From NCBI GenBank assembly GCA_003427395.1, contig BFEA01000003.1:6754794-6774864 (forward strand): a stretch of DNA of 20,071 nt, written 5' to 3'. Origin of the DNA: Chara braunii (taxonomy: Eukaryota; Streptophyta; Charophyceae; Charales; Characeae). Positions within the stretch are counted from its first letter, which is position 1; every line of letters starts with the position of its first letter. Below, piece by piece: positions 1-8,337 of this stretch. Below the pieces are notes generated by a model. It did no database searches. It was given only the letters and a program-made list of their open reading frames with translations, and was not told the origin of the DNA. The position numbers were made by a program, and so were the translations under genes.

Positions 1-76
1 GGGCTTGACACGGATAAGAGGTTTGCCATCCCCCCCCCCCTCCCCCCTTTCAACCTCGTTGGTTGGCTGAGGTTAG

Positions 77-118
77 GAGTGGGATAGTCGTTGTTGGGAG
101 TGCGATAGTCGCTGTTGA
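77..118. repeat. 21-bp tandem duplication
   Basis: Two adjacent 21-base units, 77-97 and 98-118, share the core GATAGTCG and differ at a few positions. The stretch from 1 to 230 shows nothing else recognisable apart from a C-rich run near 30-50. Confidence 0.6.
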
Positions 119-338
119 TTGGTGTAGTTCGGCCGACAATATCAATCAACATCAGAGTGCTGATTGCCCCGCAGACATACATTACATCTTGGTTAGGGTT
201 TCGTGGATTGCTGTGCATTTACAGAGATAACAGTGGATCAGATGCATAAGGTTATAGGGACGCTGGACCCGATTTCCAGCAGATACATTCACATCTATGT
301 ACATAGGGTTTCGTGTTAAATGATTGATTGATATAGAA

Positions 339-400
339 CACATCCATCACATACACCACATCACACATACAGCACACTTACATCACACATACATCACATC
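339..400. repeat. CA/CATCACA-rich low-complexity tract
   Basis: Irregular reiterations of ACATCACA and ACATACA lie between two copies of the LINE-tail core. It is simple-sequence DNA with no coding signal. Confidence 0.6.
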
Positions 401-453
401 GTGGATTGTTTTACATACATAGTGATACTGTGGATCAGATGCATAGGATCAAA

Positions 454-594
454 GGGATGCTGGACCCGATTGCCAGCAGACACTTTCACATCTCTGTACA
501 GGGACGCTGGACCCGATTTCCAGCAGATACAATCTCATCATTGTACAGGGACGCCGGACCCGATTTCCAGCAGGTGTAGCTCCCCACCAATAGA
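454..594 (+). repeat. 47-bp tandem repeat of the LINE 3' stem-loop core
   Basis: The core starts at 454, 501 and 548, giving an exact 47-bp period with a linker ending in TGTACA. The 501 unit keeps a perfect GCTGGA/TCCAGC stem (506-511 with 519-524). The 454 and 548 units each carry one substitution that breaks a pair. The third unit runs on into the rest of the LINE tail. Confidence 0.85.
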
Positions 595-609
595 TGGAGC
601 CTTCAACGC

Positions 610-661
610 CGGGAACTACTTATAGGGGATGCTCTTATAACCCCGATAAGTAGGTTTCCCG
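610..661 (+). other. 3'-terminal hairpin before the A tail
   Basis: Three nested perfect stems: CGGGAA (610-615) with TTCCCG (656-661), TACTTAT (617-623) with ATAAGTA (646-652), and GGGG (625-628) with CCCC (641-644). The A tail begins 14 bases downstream. It occupies the same position as unrelated hairpins in the other LINE tails (6359-6412 and 7023-7074). Confidence 0.8.
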
Positions 662-673
662 TATACAAAGTTT

Positions 674-722
<49 letters not shown>

Positions 723-915
723 ACTTGCAACCAAGGGGTTGGCAACCTTGCGATTGCAACCATGCTATTATCTCTGTCCGAAGATCACGGTTGCATGCAC
801 ACAAAGCAGCTGTCAATCCTGATCCTGTTGATGGCAAAAGTAGTGTGTCGGCCTCTGCAGTCCACGGTGAAGTGCAAAGAGCAAAGTTTTCCATGCTTGG
901 GACAGGGGCAAAAGC

Positions 916-981
916 AGAAGTTGGGGGCATTTTGTTGTACCCCTGTTTTTTGGGGGTATCCGACGAAATACCCCAACTTCT
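916..981. other. Foldback within unassigned DNA 719-1120
   Basis: An 11-bp perfect inverted repeat, AGAAGTTGGGG (916-926) and CCCCAACTTCT (971-981), encloses a second stem made of TACCCC and GGGGTA. The surrounding 719-1120 region contains open frames but none resembles a known protein. A pyrimidine tract followed by CAG near 1019 resembles a 3' splice site but has no convincing exon behind it. Confidence 0.5.
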
Positions 982-1120
982 AGGGGTATTTCAACAGTTT
1001 TCCCTTCTTCTTCTTATCAGGTGTTGGGAAGAAGGAGATGAAACAAAAGAATGGAGAATGTTGCAAATCAAGAGTTATGTCGAGTGAGGCCTCCATCCCA
1101 CTTGAAATGGAGAGTCTGAC

Positions 1121-1122
<2 letters not shown>

Positions 1123-1205
<83 letters not shown>

Positions 1206-1206
1206 N

Positions 1207-1296
<90 letters not shown>
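1123..1296. repeat. (CT)n microsatellite, 174 nt, interrupted by one N
   Basis: Uninterrupted CT dinucleotides run from 1123 to 1296 except for an N at 1206. Open frames across it (Leu-Ser or Glu-Arg repeats) are artefacts of the repeat. The single N suggests the assembler could not resolve its true length. Confidence 0.97.
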
Positions 1297-1299
<3 letters not shown>

Positions 1300-1504
1300 T
1301 TCAAAGCTGGACCGAGGGTGGTGGAGCGAGGCCCAAAGTTGGGACTCCACAGCTGACACCAAAAAGTTTGGTTTTCAAAGGCACCAGCACTCGTGTTGGA
1401 GAAAAGGAAAGTGTAAAGCGCAGCGCTATGGAGAGACCGGAAGCCCATCTACTATCCCGATATTTTACGGTGGGGAGGTGAGGCCAAACTCAGCCATGTG
1501 CCGA

Positions 1505-1640
1505 AGGGCCTATCTCAGCAATGAACTGTTGAAATGCACACCTAAGTTCAAATCCAGATGGAACTCAGTCTGGCTGGATAGAAAGAAATAATGCTGAATT
1601 ACCTGGGGCCAATCAGTCAACGCCGCTACACTTTTCTCCC
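1505..1640 (+). mobile_element. Degenerate tRNA-derived SINE copy
   Basis: It shares GCCTATCTCAG (an A-box-like segment), the diagnostic AACTGTTGAAATGCACACCT and a B-box-like GTTCAAATCCAG with the better SINE copies at 9194-9381 (minus) and 17889-18078 (plus). The 3' part is poorly conserved and no A tail is seen. Boundaries are approximate. Confidence 0.55.
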
Positions 1641-1746
1641 AACTCAGCTATCCTAACCGGTAGTGCCCCTGAGATAATGAGACTGCCTCACATAGGTACT
1701 TTGAAAGGTAGAGCCTCAACATTGTTATGGGATCGACCGGTTTAAG

Positions 1747-1916
1747 CCACCAGTACTTGGCCAGTTATTTTTTGAAAGCTGAACCGTTAATGTACCGCAA
1801 CATTTCGGGGTTTGAGGCCGCTGTTGATGAATTTCATCAACGGCCTGCCGAGCGGCCCAAACCCCTGAAAGTCTCGGCGCCAGCCCTCAGCCGTATATTG
1901 GGCCAAGTACTGGTGG
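1747..1916. other. Long imperfect inverted repeat (MITE-like or pre-miRNA-like hairpin)
   Basis: The outer arms are a perfect 16-bp inverted repeat, CCACCAGTACTTGGCC (1747-1762) and GGCCAAGTACTGGTGG (1901-1916). Inner arms pair CGGGGTTTGAGGCCGC near 1806-1821 with the complementary stretch near 1851-1866. The centre is a perfect 19-nt odd palindrome at 1823-1841. A 64-codon open frame spans it but looks incidental. 1642-1740 and 1925-2390 contain no other recognisable feature. Confidence 0.7.
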
Positions 1917-2399
1917 TTTGACACAACTGTGTGGAAAGACTCGGTCTACAAGATCAAATGGGTGGTGGGGTCCGGTAGGCCTTGTCCCTGCAATGGTTTG
2001 GAATGTGAGGGGCAGGCAGAAAATTCAATGCTAATTGGGAAAAAAGATGGTCATTATCGTAGTTTTTAACCACCTGTTCTTCTGAGCCTCTTTTTCGCAA
2101 AGCTGATTTCTGCCACGTGCCGAGTTTTCTCGAAGCAGAGCAGATGCAAAATTCTTTCTTTTTGGCTGGCGACCACAGTCTTTTCGGTCCGGCAGGCTGA
2201 GCCCCAAAGGCCATGGCACATACACAGCCGGAATAATTTGCCTGCAAAATGCACTGGTGGTTTGATGTTGTGGCACACAAAGCACATAGTACCTTCAACT
2301 ACCTCCTACAGCTGGAGCCCAGCTTTCCCGGAAAACAACGGTGAGGCAGGGAGGGGGGGGGGAAAGAGGGTGAAAAAGAAAATGGGACTAAGCACGTAC

Positions 2400-2519
2400 C
2401 TCGTACAGCTCAAGTCGAGCCTTTAATTCTGCTTGGGCTTTTTGTCTGGCCTCTTCAGCTTCGTCTCTTTCTTCCAACTCCAACAGCTCATCTTGATATT
2501 GCTCCCGTGCCGCAAGGAG
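2400..2519 (-). CDS. Candidate internal exon encoding a coiled coil (40 codons)
   Basis: On the minus strand a 120-base open segment starts after TTCAACAG (possible 3' splice site at 2520-2522) and ends at GAG followed by GTACGT (2394-2399), which matches a 5' splice donor well. Both junctions are phase 0. The translation is rich in Glu, Ala, Leu, Arg and Lys with heptad-like spacing and no Gly or Pro, for example DELLELEERDEAEEARQKAQ, which strongly suggests a charged coiled coil. No partner exons are recognised in the window, and repeats surround it as would be expected inside long introns. I do not recognise the protein. It may be a remnant or a chance open segment. Confidence 0.4.
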
Positions 2520-2706
2520 CTGTTGAAGATCAATGGTCACACATTTTAGTTGACCAGGGAGGATCATTATGCCACAGTTGCAGCCTGAGGAAATCGTCAG
2601 AGCATGTTCACACAAGGGCTTTTAAATCCTGGATTCTGAATCCAATTATGGCCAGATGTATCTGGCCGCAAGTATGGTCAGATATCAGCAGAAGAAGTCC
2701 TAGTGT

Positions 2707-2808
2707 GAGTATGCTCTCAAAGGGCCTCGCTGCACAACTCACCAAATGCAAAATAAACACAAGCTATGGGGAACAAGATGTGGTGCTCAGTGGGTTAAGG
2801 AATGGACC
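2707..2808 (+). pseudogene. Upstream piece of LINE copy B, split by copy A
   Basis: A short frame, open from 2707 after an in-frame TAG at 2701, ends in the 12-bp direct repeat AAGGAATGGACC (2797-2808). The same repeat at 6438-6449 restarts the frame that encodes the C-terminal tail of LINE ORF2. Reading across the two repeats keeps frame and gives WVKEWTKVDA, which parallels FNDWAKLDA in copy A. The 5' extent of copy B is not visible. 2530-2700 holds nothing else recognisable. Confidence 0.45.
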
Positions 2809-5800
2809 GAAACTGGAAATTGAGGAGTTCTTAGCCCCCTCTGAAAAAATCTCTCACCCCCCAGCAAAGAGAGGCGCTTGAAAGCCCACTGTCAAAAGAG
2901 GAAGTCTGGGAGGCGCTGAAGCAAATGGAGGAGGAGAAAACCCCAGGTATAGACGGTTTGCCGAAAGAGTTTTGGGAATGTATGTGGCCGATCATCTCAC
3001 AGGATCTAATGGATTTTTACCATACAATCTGGGAAACCGGTCGGGTGGGGGGGTTTGTGGGACAGGGTGTGCTAACTCTACTCTACAAAAAAGAAGACAG
3101 AACTAACATCAGGAACCACAGACCAATCACGCTGCTCACGGTGGTTTATAAACTGATTGCCAAAGCCCTGACTAATCGCTTGGAACCAATAATGACAGAC
3201 ATTATCCACCCAGACCAGACGGGCTTCATACAGGGCAGAAACATCCAAGACAACATCCTTCTGGTCAACGAGGTAATCAAGCTAACCAGGCAGTCCCAAA
3301 ACAATGCAGCAATAATCTTCATAGATTTCGAAAAGGCTTACGATCATGTTGATTGGTACTTCCTAGATAAATGCCTTGAAAAATTGAACTTTGGGCCTGA
3401 CTTCCGACGCTGGGTCCAAATACTGCACATGAACGCGACAACCAGGGTCATGGTTAATAACAACTTGGCCCCGCCTATAGAATTACAGAGATCGGTCAGA
3501 CAAGGGGACCCTATTGCCCCCTACCTATTTATGATAGTCATGGAAGCACTGGCAGCCAACCTGCGGACCCACAAAGATATAAAGAGGATTTGCGTGTCAG
3601 CAATACCCAATGATGCAATCCCGGTTTGCTCAATGTTTGCAGACGACCTGACGCTAATGGTAGATGCAACCAGGGAATCCATGGAGGGAGTCCAACGGAT
3701 GATGGACCGCTTCTACCAACTATCAGGTATGAGAGTGAATTGGGGCAATAAAACCCAAGGCTGGTGGATCCATCATCAAGGAGTGAGACCCCCAGAGCAA
3801 CCGAGACTCAAGTGGCTCCCTAGGGAGGCCCCCATAGGAGTGCTTGGAATCTCACTCACGGCAGAAGGTAGACCCCCCACCAACCCGGAATGGATCATGC
3901 CCCCCCCTCCTTGCTAAAATAGCGCTTTGGAAAGACAAGCACACTTCACTATGGGGCCGCGCCCTCGTAATAAACAATGCGGTTCTGGCCTCGTTGTGGT
4001 ACAAATCAACAATTTGGGCGCTGGATAAAAAAGCGATGCGTCCCCTGCAACGTCAAGTGGCTTCCTTTTCGTGGAGAGGGGCCAACGATAGGCAAAATGT
4101 GATCAGCAGGGTGGCGTGGCGCTCAATAATCCAACCAAAAATGAAGGGGGGTCTAGGGATCATCGACCCGCTCACCCAGACAAAAGCACTGGCAATACAA
4201 TGGGTCAAACGACTCATTTTCAACGAGGAATCCCCCTGGCAAGGGCTGGCCCTGGAACAAATCACCAGACTAGCCCCTCAGACAAAAGAAGGCATTGATC
4301 TCTTAACGTGGTTAGAAAATAGGGAATGGGTCATCCCTATAGGGTCAGGACAACGGGACCCCCATCACGTTACATCCAGGCAAGCAGCCAGGAACGACAT
4401 GGCGAATGATCCCTTCTGGCCCAACCTCCTCAAAACTTGGAGAAGCCTCCCCCTCCTGGACAAAATACCGCCAGAAAGGTGGGAGGAGGTGATGCGACAA
4501 CCTCTTTTTGGCAACCGGTGGATAACAGACACGAATGGCCAAACACTCCACTGCATGGAGTCGCCATGGCAAGGTTGGGTCAGGAAAGGGGTCATAAGGA
4601 TACAGGACATTTGGGACTCAGAAAAGAAGGATTGGATTGAGCCGAACCTTTTGCGGGAAAAGCTCCGGTACTGCCACCACCCCCAAGAAGCACTCGGAAA
4701 AATAACGGAAATGGTCCCTATAGATTGGGTGAGAACCTTGCGCAAGGGCCCTGCCTTACAGAAAGATGACTGGGTGGCATGCCCGACAAACATAGGGGGT
4801 GTGGGCAGGGTTAGCTCCATACATCCGGATGGTTCTGTAACGGTGGACCACTTCCACGTAAAGAAAGGAAACACCCTTTACAAAGACACTGACGAGACGT
4901 CATCGGTACATCCAAGGACATAACTTTTCCGTATTAGGGTGCTCCAGGAGAATCGACAATGGATAGCTTTTAGGCCATCCTCCCCAATCCACCACCTACC
5001 CCTGGATCCGTTGGAGTGGCCATGGACATCCCAAAGACGGAGGGGCAAGGACTGCACAAAAACACTCTACGGACTAACAGTAAAGTCAACATACAGGCTG
5101 CTCAGACAAAAAATTAACCTTGCCGATCAAGTGAAAGACCGATGGGTTGCTCACCTAAACATCAGTCAGGCGGCATTAAGGCCCATTAAATGGTTCCAGC
5201 TGGCTAAGGAAAAACCGGCTAAGATCGCATCGCTTCAATGGTAGATAGAACACCGCTGCCTGCCAACCAATGACTGGCTAATTGATAGAACAACACTGGA
5301 ACAACGTTGACTGGCCCTACCCTGGTGCAAATTATGCACGAACGCCTTCCCGACTCGAAAGTACCCGGAAACAATAGAGCATATATTCTTAAAATGCCCG
5401 GGATCGCTGTGGCTGTGGAGGTGGTGGGACAGAATTTGGAGTCATCTGGGCACGGACACACCTTGGCCCTGGGAGTGGAAGGCATTGCTCTGTGAGACCT
5501 GACCCGGGGAACCGACGGAGCACCGCAAGGAATTCACGTCTAACTTGTTCGTACTGGCAAGATGAGCAATCCTCTGGGCACTGTGGAAACGGTGCTGCAC
5601 ATTTGAAATGGAAGGGGCGAGGCTAGAAGGCCCAGAGTTTACTGAGAGCGTGGTACTGCAGATTCAAACGGAAATAACAGCCAAATGGGAGGCAATTAAA
5701 ACTAAGATCCGATCATTGCAAACCCAAAAAGACATTAAGCAGAAAATACAAGAATTCAGTTCAAACTGGCTGGGAGGCCCCACCGGAGGAAGAATTGGGA

Positions 5801-5997
5801 TGGTAGAATGGAAGGGGGAGGCAAAGGAGTCAGGCGAGGGCCAACAGGGAACAGCGATAGAGAGGGATTACCGACTGCTGTTCAACGACTGGGCTAAGCT
5901 TGATGCAGAGATCCCCCTCAGACCCCCCGAGCAATTCCCCGACCCCTTCCCCCCCCCATTCAACTGCCTGGTAGGGATGCAGTGGTACGGAATGTAG
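2809..5997 (+). pseudogene. LINE copy A ORF2 (reverse transcriptase), broken
   Basis: The product copies LINE RNA into DNA at a nicked target. The reverse transcriptase lies in the open segment 2925-3917, with TPGIDGLPKEFW, ITLLTVVYKLI, IFIDFEKAYD, the VRQGDP turn and the catalytic FADD box all intact. Frameshifts occur in C-runs at about 2858 and about 3900. From 3844 to 5997 a single frame continues but is cut by stops at 4921, 5242, 5308, 5494 and 5561. A zinc-binding (zf-RVT-like) motif WCKLC...EHIFLKCP is readable at about 5322-5400. The C-terminal segment 5608-5997 ends in FNCLVGMQWYGM. Several stops (TGA or TAG where CGA or CAG would fit) suggest cytosine deamination. The copy is inactive. 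Confidence 0.88.
4762..4893 (+). other. Possible SH3/Tudor-like small barrel region in LINE copy A ORF2
   Basis: In the frame of 3844-4923 the segment DDWVACPTNIGGVGRVSSI followed by HPDGSVTVDHF has the alternating hydrophobic and glycine pattern of SH3-like or Tudor-like barrels. It lies between the reverse transcriptase and the zinc-binding motif. This is a pattern judgement only; no family assignment is claimed. Confidence 0.3.
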
Positions 5998-6422
5998 AGG
6001 ATGGCACTCGGGCCTCCCAGCCATAATGGGGAGGAGCGTGGACGTGTCTCACTGTCGGTTAGCAATATTGTCTGTAAGGCTGGTTCAGCCTTGCTGTCTC
6101 AGTTTTTAAGAAGCACAGCTAAAGGAAGGAGGGGGGAGGGGGGAGCTAGGGTACAACAGTAGGCATTTGGCGCCGGGACTCCGGTGAAGCAGCCCCCTTT
6201 CCGTCCCTCCCGCCCAGTCAATCCCCTGGGCTCCAGGGCAATCAATGCTGGCGGGACTCTCTCCCTACGACACTGTAAGTCTGTTCAATGTTCAAGTTTC
6301 ATGGGACGCTGGACCCGGTTTCCAGCAGGTGATGCTCCCCACCAATAGATGGAGCCTCTCCCCGGGTGGTAGTGATGCCTGTGTTCAGCAGCAACACTAT
6401 CACTGGCGGGGAGTTGTTTNTT
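5998..6422 (+). other. LINE copy A 3' untranslated region with stem-loop modules
   Basis: Modules in order: a G-rich stretch (6128-6144); TGGCGCCG (about 6169) followed by GGTGAAG and a C-run; a stem-loop CCCTGG (6224-6229)/CCAGGG (6233-6238) inside a conserved box (6215-6252); the core stem GCTGGA (6308-6313)/TCCAGC (6321-6326); the box CCCCACCAATAGATGGAG; and a terminal hairpin (6359-6412). All but the terminal hairpin sequence recur in copy B in the same order. Confidence 0.8.
6359..6412 (+). other. 3'-terminal hairpin of LINE copy A
   Basis: Nested stems: TCCCCG (6359-6364) with CGGGGA (6407-6412), AGTGAT (6371-6376) with ATCACT (6399-6404), GTGTT (6381-6385) with AACAC (6393-6397). The A tail begins 11 bases downstream. 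Confidence 0.8.
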
Positions 6423-6437
6423 AAAAAAAAAAAAAAA

Positions 6438-7093
6438 AAGGAATGGACCAAAGTTGATGCGGCAATCCCCCTGAAGCCCCCGGGCGACTTCCCTGATTTC
6501 TTCCCCCCCCCCTCTAATTGCCTGGTAGAGAAGCAGTGGCATGGAGGATGAATGAGCCAGTAGGGGAGAAGAGCACTTGAATGGACGGCCAGTGAGAGAT
6601 AGATTTTGCGGTGGGGGGTAGAGGAGGTAGTAAATAGTAGCAGACATCTGGCGCCGTGTACAAGGTGAAGAGCGCCCCCCCCCCCTCCTCCCCCCCCTGT
6701 CCATGCCCTGGTTTAGCTTACAGCCAGTCACTCTGCAATAAAGACTTACTACTTCAGGATCTGGATGGAAGGTTGGTCGGGGTCTGAGAAGGATGAGCGC
6801 ACTTGTGTGAGGGCAATCAGTATCTAGGGCCCCGCAGGATAGATTACGGATGGCAGATTGAGGACGACACACTGCTCAGTCAATCCCCTGGAACCCAGGG
6901 TAATCAATGCTGGCAGAAACCCTCTCCATTGTGTTCTGATGTTATTCTGATTGCAGTTTGTACACGGGACGCTGGACCCGTTTTCCAGCAGGTGACGCTC
7001 CCCACCAATAGATGGAGCCTCGCCCCAGGTGGTAGTGGTGACTGCTCTTACCAGCACCATGATCACCTGAGGGGACGGGTTTTCTCAAAAAAA
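6438..7093 (+). mobile_element. LINE copy B, 3' portion
   Basis: It begins with the second copy of the 12-bp repeat and encodes the last ~35 codons of ORF2 (to the stop at 6549-6551): WTKVDAAIPLKPP and SNCLVEKQWHGG parallel the end of copy A. The 3' untranslated region repeats the copy A modules: TGGCGCCG near 6650, the stem-loop CCCTGG (6886-6891)/CCAGGG (6895-6900), the core stem GCTGGA (6971-6976)/TCCAGC (6984-6989), and the CCCCACCAATAGATGGAG box. A short A tail (7087-7093) ends at an N (7094), so its real length is unknown. Confidence 0.85.
7023..7074 (+). other. 3'-terminal hairpin of LINE copy B
   Basis: Stems: CCCC (7023-7026) with GGGG (7071-7074), AGGTG (7027-7031) with CACCT (7064-7068), TGGTG (7036-7040) with CACCA (7055-7059). 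The same 3' half recurs at 10474-10511. Confidence 0.75.
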
Positions 7094-7094
7094 N

Positions 7095-7740
7095 GAGAGA
7101 GAGTTGGTGGGTGAGTGTGGGTGTGGGCGAGTGTGTGTGTTTCCGTAACTTACTGTATCTTTGTCAACGAGGCGATAGTCCAGGTATTGCAGGTCTTTGA
7201 GGTGGGCAATGACGTAGTACTTGTACTCCGGGTCCTGTCTCGCACAGAAATTTCATTTTGTGTTTCAGAAGGATCATTAATAATAATAATGACACTATTA
7301 TAATAGTAATAATACATAGTAGTAATACTAATAATACATTATAAATACATTAAGTCATCGACCAGTGTCATCAACAGCTTTCGCTCATTACTTCAGTTTG
7401 AGAATTTTACACTATTCATATGACATCCATGCTGTAGCTTTGCAATCCTGGGGAATTAATCATTTCATTAAATGTTTGAAAGTTTAGATTATATTGTGCT
7501 CGATATTCTACTGTATTCCATGAATATGGTGAAGTTTGGGCTTTTTTTAAATTTTTTTTTTTTTTTTTTTTAATGAAAAGAACAACCCACGCCCCTTCTA
7601 TTCTCGGGGGCAACAGTCCGGTTGCTTATTACCAGCAAAGTTGAGCAAACATGTTTTTACATCCAACAGCACCATTAGCACCGGTGGGGGGTTTTAAAAA
7701 AAAACAAAAAAAAAACATCCAAGAGATGAAGGGGGGGAAA
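7095..7740. other. AT-rich unassigned DNA with a 20-T run
   Basis: A GT-rich start, a TAA-rich tract (7277-7350) and a T20 run (7552-7571), which may be the A tail of a short minus-strand retroposed sequence covering about 7572-7700. No coding region is supported. Another A-rich tract lies at 7696-7717. Confidence 0.4.
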
Positions 7741-7913
7741 GACGAGAAAGAAGATCAGGTGATCCCTTGTGGCAGGCACTAGCCGCCTGGCAAGGGGACT
7801 GTTACAGGGCTTCCCTTCCCCAGTCCGTGGCCTTCCTTAGGGGGTTGCCCTGCTGGCCGGGAGGCTTGCTAGCAGCACCCAGTCACGCAGTAGGGTAACC
7901 TCCAGGTGCTTTA
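7741..7913. other. GC-rich DNA of unknown origin next to mitochondrial-like sequence
   Basis: It has a base composition unlike its AT-rich neighbours and joins directly to the atp1-like segment at 7914. It could be more mitochondrial DNA, for example intron sequence, but no diagnostic motif was recognised. Confidence 0.25.
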
Positions 7914-8130
7914 GGCGCGGTAGAGCGAAGACGTGTAGAAGTCAAAGCTCCGGGCATTATTTCACGTAAATCTGTGCATGAACCAATGCAAACAGGATTA
8001 AAAGTGATGGATAGCCTTGTTCCAATAGGTCGTTCGTTGTCAACGAGAAATTATTGGAGATAGACAAACAGGTAAGACTGCTATAGCTATTGATACTATT
8101 CTTGAATCAGAAGCAGATCAATGCAAAAGG
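7914..8130 (+). pseudogene. atp1: Mitochondrial atp1 fragment (ATP synthase F1 alpha), frameshifted
   Basis: The translation from 7914 reads [20 protein letters not shown] and continues [20 protein letters not shown], a characteristic stretch of the F1-ATPase alpha subunit in its mitochondrial form. Downstream of a shift the Walker A loop GDRQTGKT and AIAIDTI are intact (about 8056-8100). After another single-base insertion near 8104 the frame gives NQKQINAK. A TCGT duplication near 8034 and a deletion near 8049 break the frame. It covers only about 70 codons of a gene of about 500. The functional protein makes ATP on the inner mitochondrial membrane; this copy cannot. It is a nuclear insertion of mitochondrial DNA, or conceivably a misassembled organelle read, though the indels favour a decayed insertion. 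Confidence 0.88.
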
Positions 8131-8337
8131 TGCCTCTGTAGTCTGCTTGCTCTGGCCAGACCTTTCTCTCAGGCATAATTTAATTTATTTCCAAAGGGTA
8201 CGAAGTCGGTAGATGTCGAAGCGGCCAACGACTGCTTAGTTAGTGGTCTCACCCGACCGCCAACCGATTCGTAGTGCTCAAGTATGTGATGTGCTCTTTG
8301 GAGTCCATTGATTTAGGCTCCCTTCCGTCTGCTGACT
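8131..8337. other. Unassigned spacer between the atp1 and rps19 fragments
   Basis: No coding similarity was recognised. It begins GGTGCCTC directly after the atp1 codons, which loosely resembles a group II intron 5' end (GTGYG), but no domain V was found. It may be organelle intron or spacer carried along with the two genes. Confidence 0.25.

Larger units (their letters stand above)
233..718 (+). mobile_element. Orphan 3' end of a LINE-family retroelement with A44 tail
   Basis: The core GGGACGCTGGACCCGATTTC followed by CAGCA occurs at 257, 454, 501 and 548. The last copy continues into the box CCCCACCAATAGATGGAGCC, which also occurs in the 3' untranslated regions of the LINE copies ending at 6439 and 7093. 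A strong hairpin (610-661) and then 44 A residues (675-718) close the element, so this is a retrotransposed 3' end on the plus strand. A higher-order duplication is visible: GTGGATCAGATGCATA occurs just upstream of both the 257 and the 454 cores. No coding sequence of the LINE is seen here, so it is either a severely 5'-truncated LINE copy or a non-autonomous element that borrowed the LINE tail. Confidence 0.75.
2809..6439 (+). mobile_element. LINE copy A: 5'-truncated non-LTR retrotransposon with target-site duplication
   Basis: It contains a reverse transcriptase, a zinc-binding C-terminal region, a 3' untranslated region with structured modules and a 17-A tail (6423-6439) with an N at 6420. 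It lacks the endonuclease present in copy C, so it is 5'-truncated, as is usual for target-primed reverse transcription. The identical 12-mer AAGGAATGGACC lies at 2797-2808 and 6438-6449 and is best read as the target-site duplication. The sequence after the 3' repeat is the tail of another LINE of the same family (copy B), so copy A landed inside copy B on the same strand. Confidence 0.88.

Noticed and set aside
454-594. CRISPR array
   Set aside because: The 47-bp units are a tandem repeat of a LINE-tail motif with near-identical linkers, not repeats with unique spacers, and the context is eukaryotic.
1020-1085. Possible plus-strand exon after a pyrimidine tract and CAG, ending before GTGAGG
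   Set aside because: The short translation has no recognisable motif and no partner exon; splice-like sites alone are not enough.
1038-1481. Long open frames with Leu-Ser or Glu-Arg repeats on both strands
   Set aside because: They are produced by the (CT)n microsatellite, which has no stops in any of these frames.
6165-6180. TTTGGCGCCGGGACT as an LTR-retrotransposon primer-binding site
   Set aside because: It is shared by LINE copies A and B at the same place in their 3' untranslated regions, and no LTRs are present.
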